A stretch of 64,000 nt of DNA from CALVUJ01 sp045119835 (GCA_045119835.1 JBGVED010000015.1:1-64000); one strand, 5' to 3'; positions 32,161 to 41,248 are shown, counted from the stretch's first letter. Notes: generated by a model from the sequence alone, not told the origin. A program made the numbers and translations.

Positions 32161-32724
32161 GTGTCTGAAATAGAAAAGGGAATAACTGTTAAATTAAAAT
32201 GGGAATTAGATGAGGCCAAACTTCATTTTGTTAATATAGGAAGAGTTTTAACAGGCAGTTTTATTTTAAAAGATATCTATATGATAAGAGAAAATATTAA
32301 TATTGATAATATGGATAAGTCAGATATCTTGTCAAATTCATTAATAATAAGAGAAGTTATAGGTAAGGAGCATGTTTTTCAATTAGTTTACAAAGATAAA
32401 AAGTATGATGAAAAAGGGAATATAATAGATAGCATTAAATATACATGCAATTTACATAATGCAAATGAAATATATGAAATTTTAAATAAGATTGGATTTA
32501 AAGAATGTTTTAGATATGAACAAGAATGTTTAGAATATAATAGCAATGATAAAAATATACTACTTCAATATGTTCCAGAATTAGGTTTGTTCGCGGAAAT
32601 TGAAGATAATAATAAGAGTGTAGATGAGTTAATCAAAGATTTAAACGATATGAAAATAGCATATTATGATGATAATTATTTTGTGAAAAAAGCAAGTTTA
32701 ATGCTAGATACAGTAAAAAGGTAA
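32161..32724 (+). CDS. CYTH-like domain protein
   Basis: 187 aa from GTG 32161 with GGGTGAT just upstream (the GTG at 32152 is inside it), giving MSEIEKGITVKLKW, which places the E-I-E motif at the N-terminus as CYTH proteins have it. Later elements also fit: IREVIGKEHVFQLVYKDK, an R-Y region (ECFRYEQECLEY), and the near-terminal YVPELGLFAEIE that corresponds to the family's LG.f.EiE. CYTH enzymes hydrolyse or cyclise triphosphates inside a β-tunnel with a metal. Several basic tunnel residues are hard to assign, so activity is uncertain. It heads a cluster with the signal peptidase gene (13-nt gap). Confidence 0.65.
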   Translation: MSEIEKGITVKLKWELDEAKLHFVNIGRVLTGSFILKDIYMIRENINIDNMDKSDILSNSLIIREVIGKEHVFQLVYKDKKYDEKGNIIDSIKYTCNLHNANEIYEILNKIGFKECFRYEQECLEYNSNDKNILLQYVPELGLFAEIEDNNKSVDELIKDLNDMKIAYYDDNYFVKKASLMLDTVKR

Positions 32725-32737
32725 GGAAGGTGAAAAT

Positions 32738-33358
32738 ATGGAAGAAAATAAAAGTTCTAATACAAATTCATTTAAAGAATTTTACTTAAAACATAAAAGC
32801 AAATTCAACTTTGCGTATATGGTTATTATTTGCTTGGTAGTGGCTAAGCTTATTACTTCTTTTGTATTTTTAAGTGTTATGGTAGATGGAAGTTCTATGT
32901 CGACTACTTTAAAAAATGGAGATAAAGGTATTACAGATGGATTGTTTTACAAACTAACTGGTATAGATCGTTTTGATATAGTAATATTAGAAGAAAAAAA
33001 CTTTGATGATAAGCTAGTAAAAAGAGTTGTAGGTTTACCGGGGGAAACAATTCGTTATGAAAAAGGGATCTTATATATTAACGGAGAGGTTGTAGAAGAA
33101 TCCTTTATTAGCGAAGAAGTTGCTAAAAAGACATTAACTCCTTATGGCAATGATACATTTGAGTGCAAGTTAGGAAAGGATGAATATTACGTTTTAGGGG
33201 ATAATCGCGGTAATTCGACAGATTCAAGATATTTTGGTCCTATAAAAAAGAGCCAAATAAAAGGTGTAGGGATGATGCTTTTTGCAAAGTGTAAAACCGT
33301 TAATAATGATGGAACGTGTAAGGGGATAAAACTTATATGGCCAAAATTTGCTAAGTAG
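32738..33358 (+). CDS. lepB: Signal peptidase I
   Basis: Removes signal peptides from exported proteins at the outer face of the membrane. 206 aa, Sip-like length. One N-terminal membrane helix (about 25-48), then catalytic Ser in VDGSSMSTTL, the general-base Lys in DKLVKRVVGLPGE, and the conserved YVLGDNRGNSTDSRYFG. AAGGAAGGTG site before ATG 32738. As in Bacillus, it lies near rplS and rbgA. Confidence 0.93.
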   Translation: MEENKSSNTNSFKEFYLKHKSKFNFAYMVIICLVVAKLITSFVFLSVMVDGSSMSTTLKNGDKGITDGLFYKLTGIDRFDIVILEEKNFDDKLVKRVVGLPGETIRYEKGILYINGEVVEESFISEEVAKKTLTPYGNDTFECKLGKDEYYVLGDNRGNSTDSRYFGPIKKSQIKGVGMMLFAKCKTVNNDGTCKGIKLIWPKFAK

Positions 33359-33366
33359 GTGGAAAC

Positions 33367-34125
33367 ATGAAAGAATTGGAGTTTTATGAAAAAATAAAAA
33401 ATTGGGATTTTAGCGATATTAAATACGAGGAAGAAAATTTTACTAATTGGGATATGTATGAAGTTTTGAAAAATGAAACTACTATTAATAGCAAAATACT
33501 TGACTTAGGAACAGGTGGCGGGGAAAAAGTATTAAAATATTTCCCTGATTGTCAAGAAATAGTAGCAACAGACTTTTCCATGCAAATGATTAAAACAGCC
33601 AATGAAAATTTAAAAAATAGTGATCGTAAAAATATAATATTTAAAGTTATGAATAATTTGAGTATGGATACTAAAGATGAATATTTTGATATTATTGTAG
33701 CGCGGCATACTTGTATAGATGCAAAGCAAATATATAAAACTTTAAAGAAAAATGGAAAGTTAATTTTAAGAGGGGTAGATAAACTGGATTGCTGGAGTCT
33801 TAAATTGATGTTTAATAAAGGTCAAGCTTTTCATGATTTAAAACCAATTAGTGTGATTGACTATGAAAATATATTAAATGCAGGTTTTAAAACTGTGGAA
33901 TTGATTCCAATTCATATTAAAGAATATTATAAAAGTAAAGAGGATTTATTAGCTTTACTATTGAAAACTCCAATATTAGATGACTTTTCAGAGGAAACAA
34001 ATCTTAATGAATTAAAAAAAGAAAAAATAGATTTAGATATTTTAGATAAATACATCAAAGAAAATAAAACAGATAAAGGAATTTTACTAATAAGAAGATA
34101 CTATGGTATAATTGCAGTTAAATAA
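33367..34125 (+). CDS. SAM-dependent methyltransferase
   Basis: 252 aa, class I methyltransferase. Motif I is ILDLGTGGGEKVLKYF (about 43-58), motif II VATDFSMQMI, and a post-motif YFDIIVARHTCIDA. The C-terminal part (FHDLKPISVIDYENILNAGF to KGILLIRRYYG) is typical of MTases that modify small molecules or tRNA, but I cannot name the substrate. TAGGTGGAAAC precedes ATG 33367, 8 nt after lepB. It overlaps the upstream edge of the GNAT gene region with a 13-nt gap between frames. Confidence 0.8.
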   Translation: MKELEFYEKIKNWDFSDIKYEEENFTNWDMYEVLKNETTINSKILDLGTGGGEKVLKYFPDCQEIVATDFSMQMIKTANENLKNSDRKNIIFKVMNNLSMDTKDEYFDIIVARHTCIDAKQIYKTLKKNGKLILRGVDKLDCWSLKLMFNKGQAFHDLKPISVIDYENILNAGFKTVELIPIHIKEYYKSKEDLLALLLKTPILDDFSEETNLNELKKEKIDLDILDKYIKENKTDKGILLIRRYYGIIAVK

Positions 34126-34138
34126 AGAAGGTGTTTTT

Positions 34139-34618
34139 ATGGATTTCTATTTATGTGAAGTTAATACTTTAGAAAAAGATATTTTATATAGACTCTTACA
34201 ATATTCTTTGTTTGAAGAAAGTGAAAATGATTTAAATGAAATGAATGATGAAGGCTTATTTGAATATAAATATTTTGATGCATATTTCACAGATAAAGAA
34301 CGTAAAGCTTATTTCATAAAAGAAAAAATTAGTGGTAAATTATTGGGTTTTGCGCTAATCAATACTTATGTTCGAATTTGTAATAGAGGTCATAGCATAG
34401 CTGAATATATGATACTTCCTAAATATAGAAGAAATAAGATTGGAAAAAGAGCCGCATTAGAGATTTTTGAAAAATATGATGGTGATTGGGAAGTAGAGCC
34501 TTCTTTTGGTAGTCAAAAGGCATATTTATTTTGGAAGAATACTATAGAAGAATATTGTGGTAATAATTATAAATTCGAAAAAGGAATATTTATATTTAAT
34601 AAAAAGGATGTGAGATAA
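34139..34618 (+). CDS. GNAT-family acetyltransferase
   Basis: 159 aa from ATG 34139 behind GAAGGTG; a longer frame lacks an RBS. The core shows the GNAT pattern: β4 GKLLGFALINTY, then the acetyl-CoA pyrophosphate loop in AEYMILPKYRRNKIGKRAALEIF (R/Q-x-x-G-x-G/K type), and PSFGSQKAYLFWKN before the last strand. The sequence resembles the unnamed N-acetyltransferases common in gut Firmicutes; the acceptor is unknown. Its stop overlaps the start of rbgA (TAATG). Confidence 0.8.
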   Translation: MDFYLCEVNTLEKDILYRLLQYSLFEESENDLNEMNDEGLFEYKYFDAYFTDKERKAYFIKEKISGKLLGFALINTYVRICNRGHSIAEYMILPKYRRNKIGKRAALEIFEKYDGDWEVEPSFGSQKAYLFWKNTIEEYCGNNYKFEKGIFIFNKKDVR

Positions 34619-35469
34619 TGAACGTACAATGGTTTCCAGGACATATGGTGAAAGCTTTAAAAGAGATTTACGAAAAACAAAAAATGGTTGATATGATAAT
34701 AGAGATAGTAGACTCTAGAGCTCCACTTTCCAGCAGAAATCCAGAACTTGTGAACATTAATAAACCTCGTTTAATAATTATGAGTAAAAAGGATTATGCG
34801 GACAGTAAAATAGTTAATGAATGGATAAAATTTTTTGCAAATAGTGAAGTTAAAGTTATTTCTCAAGATTTAATAAATGGCTTTAATTTAAAAGAAATTA
34901 TAAATTCATGCAATGAGTTAATGAAATTTAAGTTTGAAAGAGATGCAAAAAGGGGAATAAAAAATAGGACTATTAGAGCAATGGTTGTAGGGATTCCTAA
35001 TGTTGGCAAATCAACATTCATTAACAAGTTAGCAAAAAGAAAAGCTGCAAAAGCAGGAAACCAACCAGGACTTACTAAATCTCAACAATGGGTTAAAACT
35101 GAAAATATAGAACTACTTGATACTCCAGGAGTTTTATGGCCAAAGTTTGAAAGTAAAGATATAGGGGTAAAATTAGCTTTGATAGGGACAATAAAAGAAG
35201 AAATATTAAATCAAGATGAACTAAGCAATTTGTGCTATGCTTTTTTAAAAGAATACTATCCTAATGAATTAACAAAAAGATATGATTTATTAGAACTTGA
35301 CGATAATATATTTGAAAATATAGCAAAAAGAAGAAAAATATTAAAAAATAACGGGGAATACGATGTAGAAAAAGCAAAATATTTATTACTAAAAGAATTT
35401 AAAGAAGGTATAATAGGGAAAGTATGTGTGGAAAGGCCAGGTGCAGATTATGGCGTCTTTAGAGTATGA
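34618..35469 (+). CDS. rbgA: Ribosome biogenesis GTPase RbgA (YlqF)
   Basis: Circularly permuted GTPase required for late 50S assembly. 283 aa, normal. Order of motifs is G4 MSKKDYAD (about 55-62), then G1 GIPNVGKST (about 126-134), G2 region GLTKSQQW and G3 LLDTPGVLWPK, followed by the C-terminal helical domain. Starts with MNVQWFPGHMVKALKEI, the diagnostic YlqF N-terminus. The rnhB gene begins inside its 3' end, as in other Firmicutes. Confidence 0.95.
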   Translation: MNVQWFPGHMVKALKEIYEKQKMVDMIIEIVDSRAPLSSRNPELVNINKPRLIIMSKKDYADSKIVNEWIKFFANSEVKVISQDLINGFNLKEIINSCNELMKFKFERDAKRGIKNRTIRAMVVGIPNVGKSTFINKLAKRKAAKAGNQPGLTKSQQWVKTENIELLDTPGVLWPKFESKDIGVKLALIGTIKEEILNQDELSNLCYAFLKEYYPNELTKRYDLLELDDNIFENIAKRRKILKNNGEYDVEKAKYLLLKEFKEGIIGKVCVERPGADYGVFRV

Positions 35470-36070
35470 AATTGAATTTAGAAGAAAAGGGTATAGTAAA
35501 ATATTAGGAATTGATGAAGCTGGGAGAGGACCATTAGCAGGTCCACTTGTTATCGCCGGAGTTGTTTTGCCCCCTGATTTTAATAATGAAGAAATAGATG
35601 ATTCTAAAAAAGTTAGTGATAAAAAAAGAAGAGAATTATTTAAGGTTATAATGGAAAATGCTTTAGAAGTAAAGGTTAATATCGTTGATGTAGAAACTAT
35701 TGATAGACTTAACATATACCAAGCAACTAAAGAAGGAATGGAAGAAATAGTTAGACTTGTGGGGGATAATTGTGACGCTGTATTTGTTGACGCAGTTAAG
35801 CTTAATGACGTAAACAAGCCTGTTTTATCACTTATTAAAGGAGATGCTCTTTCTCAATCAATTGCAGCAGCATCAATAATTGCTAAAGTAACACGTGATG
35901 ATATAATGATGGAATTAGACAAAGAATATCCTATGTATGACTTTAAAAACAATAAAGGATATGGGACAAAATCTCATCTTTTAGCTCTAGATAAATATGG
36001 AATTACTAAGCATCATAGAATGTCTTATTCACCGGTATTTAAGGCTAGTATGCCAAAATTTGATATATAA
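35450..36070 (+). CDS. rnhB: Ribonuclease HII
   Basis: Removes ribonucleotides and RNA primers from DNA. 206 aa from ATG 35450, which overlaps rbgA by 20 nt; an AGGTGCAG site precedes it. Catalytic acids: GIDEAGRGPLAGPL (Asp and Glu at about 23-24), VFVDAVKLN (Asp) and VTRDDIM (Asp). It also has AAASIIAKVTRD and the C-terminal GYGTKSHLLALDKYGITKHHR motif. Confidence 0.95.
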   Translation: MASLEYEIEFRRKGYSKILGIDEAGRGPLAGPLVIAGVVLPPDFNNEEIDDSKKVSDKKRRELFKVIMENALEVKVNIVDVETIDRLNIYQATKEGMEEIVRLVGDNCDAVFVDAVKLNDVNKPVLSLIKGDALSQSIAAASIIAKVTRDDIMMELDKEYPMYDFKNNKGYGTKSHLLALDKYGITKHHRMSYSPVFKASMPKFDI

Positions 36071-36083
36071 CAAGAGGTTGTTT

Positions 36084-36683
36084 ATGGGTGTTTTTTTTAG
36101 ATTTAATAAAAAAGGTGAAGTGCAGGTTGCAAAAACACTTTTTTCAACAAAAATTAGTGAAGAAGAATTTGAGGAAAAAAGTAAAGTTATACCAAAAGAA
36201 AAATTTTTGTCTAAATATCGAAAAGAAAAACAACAATTGTCTGAGGAAATTGAAATGTTAGAAAAAATCAACGAGATGAAAATTTCTGCTGTAGGAGCTG
36301 TTAGTGTATATTTGGAAGGAGAAGGATTTTGCTTGTGTGGTGCTATAATAGGTGATAAATATTTTCCTGGGTTTTACGAAAATCACAACAAAAAGCAAGC
36401 TGCTATAGAATATGGTTATGAATTTTATGGAAGAGTTATTATGAATCAAATTATTGAAAATAAATTATTAGATGAAAAAAAAGCTTATGACATTTTGTAT
36501 GGATTATCTGATGTTTATTGTTCATCTAATTCTGCTGTTTATTTCTTTTTAGGTAAGGAGAGGATCGACGAGCAAACATATTTAAAATACAAAGGAGAAC
36601 AAGATAGACTAACCAAAATAAGAAATGCTTCTTCTCCTTTAAAAAACATAAGTGATAACGCTAAAAAAAATAACAGAAAGTAA
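36084..36683 (+). CDS. Unknown cytosolic protein after rnhB, 199 aa
   Basis: ATG 36084 follows AAGAGGTTG; the longer open frame reaching back over rnhB has no RBS. Family not recognised. N-terminal 70 residues are charged and helical (STKISEEEFEEKSKVIPKEK, QQLSEEIEMLEKI). The middle is a compact α/β segment with VSVYLEGEGFCLCGAIIGDKYFPGFYENHNKK; two Cys lie in FCLCG. The C-terminus is helical and Lys-rich. It sits 13 nt behind rnhB, so it should be cotranscribed with the rbgA block. An A-rich gap and the rimP promoter follow. Confidence 0.55.
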   Translation: MGVFFRFNKKGEVQVAKTLFSTKISEEEFEEKSKVIPKEKFLSKYRKEKQQLSEEIEMLEKINEMKISAVGAVSVYLEGEGFCLCGAIIGDKYFPGFYENHNKKQAAIEYGYEFYGRVIMNQIIENKLLDEKKAYDILYGLSDVYCSSNSAVYFFLGKERIDEQTYLKYKGEQDRLTKIRNASSPLKNISDNAKKNNRK

Positions 36684-36704
36684 ATCATATAATACATTAT
36701 TTTC

Positions 36705-36733
36705 TTGAAATATTTTAAATATAATGATAATAT
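36705..36733 (+). promoter_or_regulatory. Promoter of the rimP-nusA-infB operon
   Basis: TTGAAA (36705-36710), 17 bp, TAATAT (36728-36733). Transcription would start close to 36740. Confidence 0.65.
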
Positions 36734-36742
36734 ATAAACGTT

Positions 36743-36764
36743 GAAGAGAGGGAATCCCTCTCTT
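36743..36764 (+). promoter_or_regulatory. Strong hairpin at the 5' end of the rimP-nusA leader
   Basis: GAAGAGAGGGA pairs with TCCCTCTCTTTG-type sequence around AT (centre about 36752-36753). This GC-richer hairpin lies within a few bases of the predicted transcript start. It may protect the 5' end or act as an attenuator; the following TTTGTTGTT is only weakly terminator-like. Confidence 0.5.
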
Positions 36765-36786
36765 TGTTGTTAAATGGGGGGTTAAG

Positions 36787-37254
36787 ATGCAATTAGAAGA
36801 CAAAATCAAGAAGATTATTGAGCCTGTTTTAAAGGAAATGAATTTAATTCTTTATGAGTTAAAGTATGAAAAAGAAGGTAAAGAAAATTACCTTAGGATT
36901 TTTCTTGAAAAAGAAGAGGATGTTATGGATTTAGATACTTGTGTTGAGGCAAGCGAAAAAATATCATTATTACTTGATAAAGAAGATCCTATTCCAACGG
37001 AGTACTATTTAGAAGTTGCTTCTAGTGGTAGAGAGAAAACTTTTAAAGAAAAACAAGATTACACAAACAATATAGATAAATATATTCTGGTTGACACTAG
37101 CGAATTAGTTAGTGGTTATGATGAACTTGTTGGTTATTTAAAAGAAGTTAACGATGAAGGAATAAAATTAGAAATTAATCTTAAAGGTCGAATTAAAGTT
37201 GTTGACATCCCATTTAAGATAATAGAAAAAGCACATTTAACATATAAGATTTAA
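36787..37254 (+). CDS. rimP: Ribosome maturation factor RimP
   Basis: Needed for 30S maturation. 155 aa, normal. N-terminal domain IEPVLKEMNLILYELKYEKEGKENYLRIFLEKEEDVMDLDTCVEASE (given in parts: KYEKEGKENYLRIFLE) and the diagnostic YYLEVASSGREK, close to the family's LEVSSPGLDR, then a C-terminal SH3-like barrel. First gene of the nusA operon. Start ATG 36787 behind GGGGGG. Confidence 0.9.
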   Translation: MQLEDKIKKIIEPVLKEMNLILYELKYEKEGKENYLRIFLEKEEDVMDLDTCVEASEKISLLLDKEDPIPTEYYLEVASSGREKTFKEKQDYTNNIDKYILVDTSELVSGYDELVGYLKEVNDEGIKLEINLKGRIKVVDIPFKIIEKAHLTYKI

Positions 37255-37274
37255 TAGGAGGAAATTAAGAAAAA

Positions 37275-38828
37275 ATGAATGCTAGAGAATTACTAAATGC
37301 CTTAGATGCGTTTGAACAAGAAAAAGGAATATCAAAAGAGGTTGTATTAGATGCTTTAAAAGAAGCTTTAGAAAAAGCCTATAAAAAGCATATTGATCCT
37401 GATGTACTTTGTAGAGCAGATATTAATGGTGATTTAGGTACTATTGAAATGTACGAATTAAAAAATGTTGTTGAAGAAGTTGAAGATGATTTATTTGAAA
37501 TTGAATTAGAAGATGCAAGAGAGATTAATCCAAATATTAATATAGGTGAAACTCTTGAGATTTCTGTAGATCCAGAAACTTTATCAAGATTAGCAGCATT
37601 ACAAGCTAAACAAGTTTTAACTCAAAAAATAAGAGAATTTGAAAAGCAAACTGTATATGATGCTTACATTGATAAAAAAGATGACATTATTGTAGGAACT
37701 GTTGATAGAATTGAACCTGGATTTATTATTGTTAATGTAGGGAAAAGCAACGCTATTATGAAAATTAACAATACAATCCCAGGAGAAAACTTCAAACCAG
37801 GACAAATGGTTAAAGTTTACGTTGTTGATGTAGATAAAGGTGCTCAAGGAGCTGCTGTTATTGTTTCTAGAACAGCTCCTGGATTCTTAAAAAGACTATT
37901 TGAAGCAGAAATACCAGAAATTTATGATGGCACTGTAGAAATAAAGCACATCGCAAGAGAAGCTGGAGATAGAGCTAAAGTTTCTGTATTTTCAAGAAAT
38001 AAAGATGTAGATGCAACAGGAGCATGTATTGGTCAAAAAGGATTAAGAATACAAAAAATATCTAATCAAATTTTAGGTGAAAAAATTGATGTTATAAATT
38101 ATTATGAAAATCCAATTCTTTATATATCAGAAGCTTTAAAACCTGCAGAAGTTGTTGGAGCATATATAAATGAAGAAACAAGAAGTGCAGTAGCAGTTGT
38201 TAGAGATGATAGTTTTTCATTAGCAATTGGTAAAAAAGGAATTAATGCTCGTTTAGCAGTATCTTTAACAGGATATAAAATTGATATAAAAACTGTAACT
38301 AAAGCAATTGAAGAAGGAATTGTATATACAACAGTTGAACAAGCAATGGCTGATTATGCTAATAGTAGTAAAGTGGAAGAAATTATTGAAGAAGTTAAAA
38401 TAGAAGAAATCGCTGAAGAAGTAGTAGAAACTCCAGTTAAAATTGTTGAAGAAGAACCTGTTAAGGTTGAGGTTAAGGTAGAAGAACCTAAAAAAGAAGA
38501 GAAAAAAGTTGAAGTTAAACAAAAGAGTGAAAAACCTCTTAAAATGCCAAAATTCCTTAAAGAAGATAATGTTAAACCTTCTAAAAAAGAAGAAACAAGA
38601 TCTACAGGAAATAGCAAAAAGAAAAAAGAAGATGAAAAAGAAGTTAGAAGAACTGTTCTTTCATCAAAAGAACTTGAAGATATTAAAAAGAAAAATGAAG
38701 AGGCTAGATCATATATGCCTATTTATACAGACGATGAGTTAGAAGAACTTGATGATGAGGTAGAAGAAGATAACTACTATGATGATGTAGACTACGATGA
38801 GTATGACAAATACTATGATGAGGACTAA
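37275..38828 (+). CDS. nusA: Transcription factor NusA with a long acidic C-terminal tail
   Basis: Controls pausing, termination and antitermination. Residues 1-130 form the RNA polymerase-binding domain (ALKEALEKAYKKH); an S1 domain follows (GTVDRIEPGFIIVNVG), then KH1 and KH2 (GDRAKVSVFSRNKDVDATGACIG and AVVRDDSFSLAIGKKGINARLA) to about residue 350. The Firmicutes protein normally ends near here. This one adds about 160 residues of Glu/Lys/Val repeats, then an acidic tail with repeated Asp and Tyr (EELDDEVEEDNYYDDVDYDE). The tail is probably disordered. GGAGG site 13-17 nt before ATG 37275. Confidence 0.93.
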   Translation: MNARELLNALDAFEQEKGISKEVVLDALKEALEKAYKKHIDPDVLCRADINGDLGTIEMYELKNVVEEVEDDLFEIELEDAREINPNINIGETLEISVDPETLSRLAALQAKQVLTQKIREFEKQTVYDAYIDKKDDIIVGTVDRIEPGFIIVNVGKSNAIMKINNTIPGENFKPGQMVKVYVVDVDKGAQGAAVIVSRTAPGFLKRLFEAEIPEIYDGTVEIKHIAREAGDRAKVSVFSRNKDVDATGACIGQKGLRIQKISNQILGEKIDVINYYENPILYISEALKPAEVVGAYINEETRSAVAVVRDDSFSLAIGKKGINARLAVSLTGYKIDIKTVTKAIEEGIVYTTVEQAMADYANSSKVEEIIEEVKIEEIAEEVVETPVKIVEEEPVKVEVKVEEPKKEEKKVEVKQKSEKPLKMPKFLKEDNVKPSKKEETRSTGNSKKKKEDEKEVRRTVLSSKELEDIKKKNEEARSYMPIYTDDELEELDDEVEEDNYYDDVDYDEYDKYYDED

Positions 38829-38834
38829 TTTATA

Positions 38835-39092
38835 GTGAAAAAGATTCCTTTAAGAAAATGTGTTGCCACAAATGAAAAACTTCCAAAAGCAGAACTAGTT
38901 AGAATTGTAAAAAATAATGAAGGAAAAGTTTTTATTGATTTGACAGGTAAAGCAAATGGAAGAGGAGCATACTTAAAAAAGAGTAATGATGCTCTTGATA
39001 TTGCTATTAAGAAAAATAGCTTAGGTAGGGCGCTAGAGTGCACAATAGAAAATGAAATTTATGATGAATTAAGGAAGTTAATAAGTGAATAA
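38835..39092 (+). CDS. ylxR: YlxR (DUF448) RNA-binding protein
   Basis: 85 aa. GTG start at 38835, 6 nt after nusA. Family signature RKCVATNEKLPKAELVRIV and the terminal-domain DLTGKANGRGAYLKKS with GRGAY. YlxR proteins bind RNA and, in some Firmicutes, RNase P RNA has been proposed as the partner. Always found between nusA and infB in this group. Overlaps ylxQ by 8 nt. Confidence 0.9.
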   Translation: MKKIPLRKCVATNEKLPKAELVRIVKNNEGKVFIDLTGKANGRGAYLKKSNDALDIAIKKNSLGRALECTIENEIYDELRKLISE

Positions 39093-39411
39093 AACTTTAA
39101 ATACTTTGGGGATGTGTGCATGTGCTAGAAAAATTTGTTATGGTGAAACACTTTTAAAAGAAATAAAAAACAAAAAAGTTTATTTCGTTTTAGTAGCAAA
39201 TGATGCAAGTGATAACTCAAAGAAAAGAATTATTGATAAATGTACTTATTACAAATGTGAGTATGTTGTCTGTTTAGATAAAGAAAGCATTACTAAATCA
39301 ATTGGAAGGATTGATTTAGTAAGTGCTGTTGGTATAAAAGATTACAATTTAGTTAAAAAACTTAAAGAAAATATAGAAAGGGAAGGTGGTTCAAGTGAAG
39401 AAAAACAATAA
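39085..39411 (+). CDS. ylxQ: YlxQ, L7Ae-type kink-turn binding protein
   Basis: 108 aa. GTG start at 39085 within the ylxR end. It fits the L7Ae/L30e/S12e fold: GMCACARKICYGETLLKEI, then VYFVLVANDASDNSKKRIIDKC and a final helix. L7Ae proteins bind kink-turns in RNA. Unusual here are three or four cysteines (CACARKIC, CTYYKC). Overlaps infB by 17 nt. Confidence 0.88.
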   Translation: MNKTLNTLGMCACARKICYGETLLKEIKNKKVYFVLVANDASDNSKKRIIDKCTYYKCEYVVCLDKESITKSIGRIDLVSAVGIKDYNLVKKLKENIEREGGSSEEKQ

Positions 39412-41224
39412 TAAACCAATGAAAGATAAAAGAACTTCAAATTTTGAGAAAAAACAAACAGAAAAAAATGATGGTGAGAAAATTGTTGTTTTCAAAGGTA
39501 GTAAAAGTGTTCAAGAATTAGCTAAAGATTTGTCCGTTAGTGCTACAGAGGTTATTAAGTTTTTATTCATGGAAGGTAAAATGGTAACCATTAACTCAGA
39601 TTTAGATGTTTCTTTAGCAGAATTAGTTTGTTTAAATTATGGATATGATATAAAAATAGAAAAAGATGTTAGCGAAGAAAACTTCGAAGAATTAGAAATA
39701 GTAGATGATGAGAAAGACTTAAAAGAAAGACCTCCAATTGTTACAATAATGGGCCATGTTGACCATGGTAAAACAACCTTACTTGATGCTATAAGAAAAA
39801 CAAGAGTGGTTGAAGGTGAAGTTGGTGGAATTACTCAAAGTATTGGTGCTTATCAAGTAGAAGTAAAAGGAAAAAAATTGACGTTTTTAGATACTCCAGG
39901 ACATGAAGCTTTCGCAGCAATGAGAGCTAGAGGTGCGCAAATAACAGATATCGTTATAATTGTGGTTGCTGCAGATGATGGTGTAATGCCTCAAACTAAA
40001 GAAGCGATAGATCATGCTAAAGCAGCTGGAGTTCCAATCGTTGTTGCTGTTAATAAAATGGATAAACCAGGAATTAATCTTGAAAGATTGTATAGTGAAT
40101 TAAGTGAGATGGAAATCATAAGCGAAGAATGGGGAGGAGAAAATATTTTCTGTAAAGTTAGTGCTAAAACAGGTCAAGGAATTGAAGATTTACTTGAGTC
40201 TATCCTTGTATTAGCCGAATTACAGGAATATAAAGCAAATCCTTCTAGATATGCATATGGTACAGTAATAGAAGCTAAGCTTGAAAAAGGAAGAGGAACA
40301 GTTGCAACTCTTTTAGTTCAAAATGGAACTTTAAGACATGGAGATAGTGTTGTTGCTGGTACTGTATTTGGAAGAGTTAGACAAATGAGAAATGATTCAG
40401 GAAAAGTAATTAAGGAAGCGGGTCCATCAATGCCAGTTGAAATAACTGGATTAAACGAAGTTCCTGGAGCAGGAGATAAATTCATGGCTTTCGCTGATGA
40501 AAAGAAAGCACGTGAAGTTGCGGATAAAAGACTTACAGAAAAAACATTATCTGATAGAAGAGGAAATACAAGTGTTTCACTGGAAGATTTGTATAATCAA
40601 ATAAAAGTTGGAGATGTTCAAAATATCAATATAATTATAAAAGCTGATAGCGATGGTTCTAGTGAAGCAGTTAAGCAATCTTTATTGAAACTAAGTAATG
40701 ATGAAGTTAAAATTAATGTAATAAGAGCACAATCTGGAGCTATTACAGAATCAGATGTGTTACTTGCAAGTGCTTCAAAAGCTATTATTTATGGATTTAA
40801 TGTTAGACCTGATGCTTCTGTTAGAGCAAAAGCTGAAGAAGAAAGTGTTGATATAAGATTACATAGAATTATTTATGCATTGGTTGAAGAAATCGAAGCT
40901 GCTATGAAAGGTATGTTAAAACCAACCTATAAAGAAGTTGTTACTGGACTTGCTGAAGTAAGACAACTTTATAAAGTGTCAAAAGTCGGAACAATTGCTG
41001 GAAGTTATGTAACAAGTGGTGTTATCAAAAAAGATAGTGGTGTTAGACTTTTAAGAAATGGTGTAGTAGTTTATGAGGGAAAACTAGCTTCCTTAAAACG
41101 TTTCCAAAATGATGCAAAAGAAGTTTCAACTGGTTATGAATGCGGAATGATGATTGAAAACTTTAACGATTTAAAAGAAGGAGATCATATTGAAGGATTT
41201 GTAATGGAAGAAGTAAAAAGGTAA
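39395..41224 (+). CDS. infB: Translation initiation factor IF-2
   Basis: GTPase that brings fMet-tRNA to the 30S subunit. 609 aa from GTG 39395, 5 nt behind GGAAGGTGG; a GTG at 39386 is inside the RBS. Short N-terminus with one IF2_N domain (about 40-95), then G1 GHVDHGKTTLLD (about 125-136), G3 DTPGHEAF, G4 NKMDKP and G5 SAKTGQG, followed by domains II, III and IV. The N-terminal region is much shorter than in E. coli, as usual for low-GC Gram-positives. Confidence 0.97.
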   Translation: MKKNNNKPMKDKRTSNFEKKQTEKNDGEKIVVFKGSKSVQELAKDLSVSATEVIKFLFMEGKMVTINSDLDVSLAELVCLNYGYDIKIEKDVSEENFEELEIVDDEKDLKERPPIVTIMGHVDHGKTTLLDAIRKTRVVEGEVGGITQSIGAYQVEVKGKKLTFLDTPGHEAFAAMRARGAQITDIVIIVVAADDGVMPQTKEAIDHAKAAGVPIVVAVNKMDKPGINLERLYSELSEMEIISEEWGGENIFCKVSAKTGQGIEDLLESILVLAELQEYKANPSRYAYGTVIEAKLEKGRGTVATLLVQNGTLRHGDSVVAGTVFGRVRQMRNDSGKVIKEAGPSMPVEITGLNEVPGAGDKFMAFADEKKAREVADKRLTEKTLSDRRGNTSVSLEDLYNQIKVGDVQNINIIIKADSDGSSEAVKQSLLKLSNDEVKINVIRAQSGAITESDVLLASASKAIIYGFNVRPDASVRAKAEEESVDIRLHRIIYALVEEIEAAMKGMLKPTYKEVVTGLAEVRQLYKVSKVGTIAGSYVTSGVIKKDSGVRLLRNGVVVYEGKLASLKRFQNDAKEVSTGYECGMMIENFNDLKEGDHIEGFVMEEVKR

Positions 41225-41248
41225 AAAATAATTATAGGTGGGATATAA

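Noticed and set aside
38509..38742. Plus-strand frame inside the nusA tail
   Set aside because: It is a +1 shadow of the Lys/Glu-rich NusA tail, which biases all frames towards being open.
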